Of a stretch of DNA of 64,000 nucleotides, positions 62,325 to 64,000 are shown one piece after another. Positions within the stretch are counted from its first letter, which is position 1; every line of letters starts with the position of its first letter. The stretch is from assembly GCA_024699855.1 (NCBI GenBank), contig JAMPIQ010000002.1, positions 15,996,001-16,060,000 of the forward strand, read 5' to 3'. Position numbers and translations under genes: made by a program. The notes below the pieces were generated by a model. It saw only the letters and a program-made list of their open reading frames with translations. It ran no database searches and was not told the DNA's origin. This DNA comes from Aphelenchoides besseyi. Taxonomy: Eukaryota; Nematoda; Chromadorea; Rhabditida; Aphelenchoididae.

Positions 62325-63476
62325 AGTGAGTGAAGCTCGTGGCCTCCCGTTCAATTTTTGATTTCAGTGGCTTACAACCACAATGCCAAACGTTTACGAA
62401 TGAGTGAAGACACGAGTTCCGATGTGTTTTCCAAATTGACTATTTCGTCGCGTGATGCATCGTTCAATCGTCCGAATTCGTTGGTTTGTTGCATTCACGG
62501 AACTCCATGCAAGAAGGGAGTTCGCGAAGCTGAAGCTCGTCGTCAAGCTCAAGCAGCGAAGGAACTTTCGCGCCGAGAATACGACGAGGCATCGGCTCCA
62601 ACACCCTACAATTCGCTCAAGTTGCCACCGGTTACCATGGAAGAGAAGAACGGATACACGATTTTGTCACCGTCGTCACAATTCCCATCGATTTCCGTGC
62701 CTCATAAGAGCAACTTTCTGGCTGCGAAACAACCGGGTCGTTGTGAACCGGAACGCGAGTCGTTGATCTTCGACAATCAAAACTTTGATAGTGAGTTCAA
62801 ACTTTCGATTTGATTGAACGATTGTAGGAAACAAATCTCCGAATTCGAATCGTTCTGTGCTGTCTCAAAAGGACAATATTTATGAAAATATTGCGGTCAC
62901 GAATGAGTCAGTTTTCTTCTTTTCGATGACACTAACCATCGCCCAGTAATTTTCCCTTTAAACCGGTGCCACCACCGAAGAAGAGCATTGGTGAAACGGT
63001 CTCCAAAAACGTCGGCACTTCGGTACGTCCAAACAAAACGTTGGCCGACTTTTACATCGGTGTTATGAACGCTCGTAATGCCATTCGCGAATGCAAAGAA
63101 GCGGCTAGTTTTTGTGTTTATCACAAACTGCCGTCGAAATTGCGTAGCGTTAATGATCTAAAAGGCGAGTTAACTCTTCACATTGTCTATCGCACCAACG
63201 CCGGTACTCATGTGTAAGTCATTTGATGAACTGGTAATGACATTAACTCACGTGTTCAGGCACTTTCCGATCGTTCAAGAATTGAACACCGATCCGACTA
63301 CCGATGCTCAAGTGTACCAATACTACGTTAAATGTGGCACTAAGAAACCTCAATTATTCGACACTTTGAATTCTCTTGTTCAATTCTACGCAACTCACGA
63401 ACATTGGCATTTGACTGACGATGGAAACGTTCAGGCCGACTTGTTTCCGTTCTGGCAAACCAAGAAATCGGCTTAG
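62325..63476 (+). CDS. Protein with a C-terminal degenerate SH2 domain
   Basis: Five coding pieces (62325, 62368-62790, 62828-62906, 62947-63213, 63260-63476) give 328 residues. The ATG is split: its A is the last base of the leader exon and TG opens the next, giving MAYNHNAKRLRMSEDTS. A second in-frame ATG lies at 62400. The N-terminal 200 residues are mostly disordered, with a YENI motif (DNIYENIAVTN) that could be a phosphotyrosine site and a proline stretch (PFKPVPPPKKS). The last 110 residues follow the SH2 order: LADFYIGVMNARNAI, ASFCVYHK, GELTLHIVYRT, HFPIVQEL, QYYVKCG and FDTLNSLVQFYATHEHW. The FLVR arginine is missing (FCVYH), so classical phosphotyrosine binding is unlikely. It may be an adaptor. 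AATAAA at about 63504. Confidence 0.75.
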
Positions 63477-63576
63477 TTCTCGTGTTTGGATGTAGAGCGA
63501 CAAAATAAATCGTGTAAACAGTCGCTTTACCATTTCATTTGAAGTCGAAATTCAGTTTTCGGACGGTCGTTCGAAG

Positions 63577-63947
63577 ATGTTCGGCTCTCGAATTCGAACG
63601 TTTTGGAGTTCGTCGATTGCTGTAGTGGACTCGGCAATTCTTCACGCATCCAGTCATCTGTTGAATGCTGCATTCTACTGTGCACCAGCGAGTGCTACAT
63701 TTCTTCTTCCGGATTGGGTGATTAACCAGTTTAACGAAAAGGTGAGCAAACGCAACAATCTAAAACTGTTTTTGCTCAGCAACGAAGCAACACTGAAAGT
63801 CCGCGAACTGATCTGAGCACAAGAATCGACTCTGCCGATGTTCTTGCTCTTGAGCCAGAGACTGCGATCATTGAACTGTTGAATTTGAAGCCTATGGAAT
63901 TTCAGGTTGAACTTCAGGGCCAGTACGCGTATGTACCAGTGAATTAG
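63577..63947 (+). CDS. Small protein of unknown function
   Basis: Two exons (63577-63741 and 63780-63947) separated by a 38-nt intron (GTGAGC...GCTCAG) give 110 residues. The N-terminal half is moderately hydrophobic with an Arg (MFGSRIRTFWSSSIAVVD...HLLNAAFYCAP) and could be a mitochondrial or membrane-associated segment. The C-terminal half is acidic (TAIIELLNLKPMEFQVELQ). It starts 100 nt after the stop of the SH2-like gene on the same strand. I do not recognise the family. Confidence 0.65.
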
Positions 63948-64000
63948 AAGTCCTGAAAAGCAATGAAGATGATCGATTGTTACGAATAACGTGGTCATTT

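Noticed and set aside
1..64000. Bacterial contamination or a prokaryotic operon
   Set aside because: Spliceosomal introns run through nearly all recognised genes, and the rDNA is eukaryotic.
1..64000. tRNA genes, CRISPR arrays, intact LTR or DNA transposons
   Set aside because: No cloverleaf with A and B boxes, no regular spaced repeats, and no reverse transcriptase, integrase or transposase core were seen by eye.

Overview
The window is nuclear DNA from a small-genome animal. Genes are densely split by very short introns (mostly 36-60 nt) with GTAAGT/GTGAGT donors and TTTTCAG/TTTTAG acceptors, and several are unmistakably metazoan: an SK-type potassium channel, nuclear cap-binding protein 2, SPO11, class 2 dihydroorotate dehydrogenase, bifunctional UMP synthase and DCAF7/WDR68. 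Tiny introns, close same-strand gene spacing and acceptor-like sequence just before start codons suggest a nematode or nematode-like ecdysozoan, but the lineage is an inference. For most recognised genes I rebuilt the exons by hand; reading phases agree at every junction and the totals are whole codon numbers.

Left part (1-8.3 kb): the 3' end of an SGNH-like gene, an inverted pair of promoter-like segments (about 2.8-3.2 and 4.3-4.7 kb), and a decayed kelch-like gene. From 8.78 to 14.18 kb lies an rDNA unit on the minus strand (28S, ITS2, 5.8S, ITS1, 3' part of 18S), cut by a 100-N gap. The 18S lacks two normally invariant blocks.

From 15.8 to 21 kb is a complete SK channel on the minus strand. 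Immediately 3' of it is a plus-strand cassette of decaying genes with a zinc-binding His-Me-endonuclease-type motif and two FLYWCH-like fingers. The cassette is bounded by two copies of a short SK C-terminal segment, and a Gln/Pro/Ser-rich tail exon lies beyond it. From 22 to 45 kb the DNA is sparse: isolated minus-strand exons with consistent splice phases (22.98-26.4 and 33.3-36.9 kb), a broken gene at 41.7-42.4 kb and a perfect 97-nt direct repeat.

Right part (45.6-64 kb) is gene-dense. It holds a FAM69/DIPK-like kinase and CBP20 on plus, then four minus-strand genes in transcription order DCAF7, UMPS, DHODH, SPO11 with operon-like spacing. A Ser-rich single-pass membrane protein, a protein with a degenerate SH2 domain and a small unknown protein follow on plus. 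UMPS and DHODH together carry out the last three steps of de novo UMP synthesis. I found no tRNA genes, CRISPR arrays or intact transposons.
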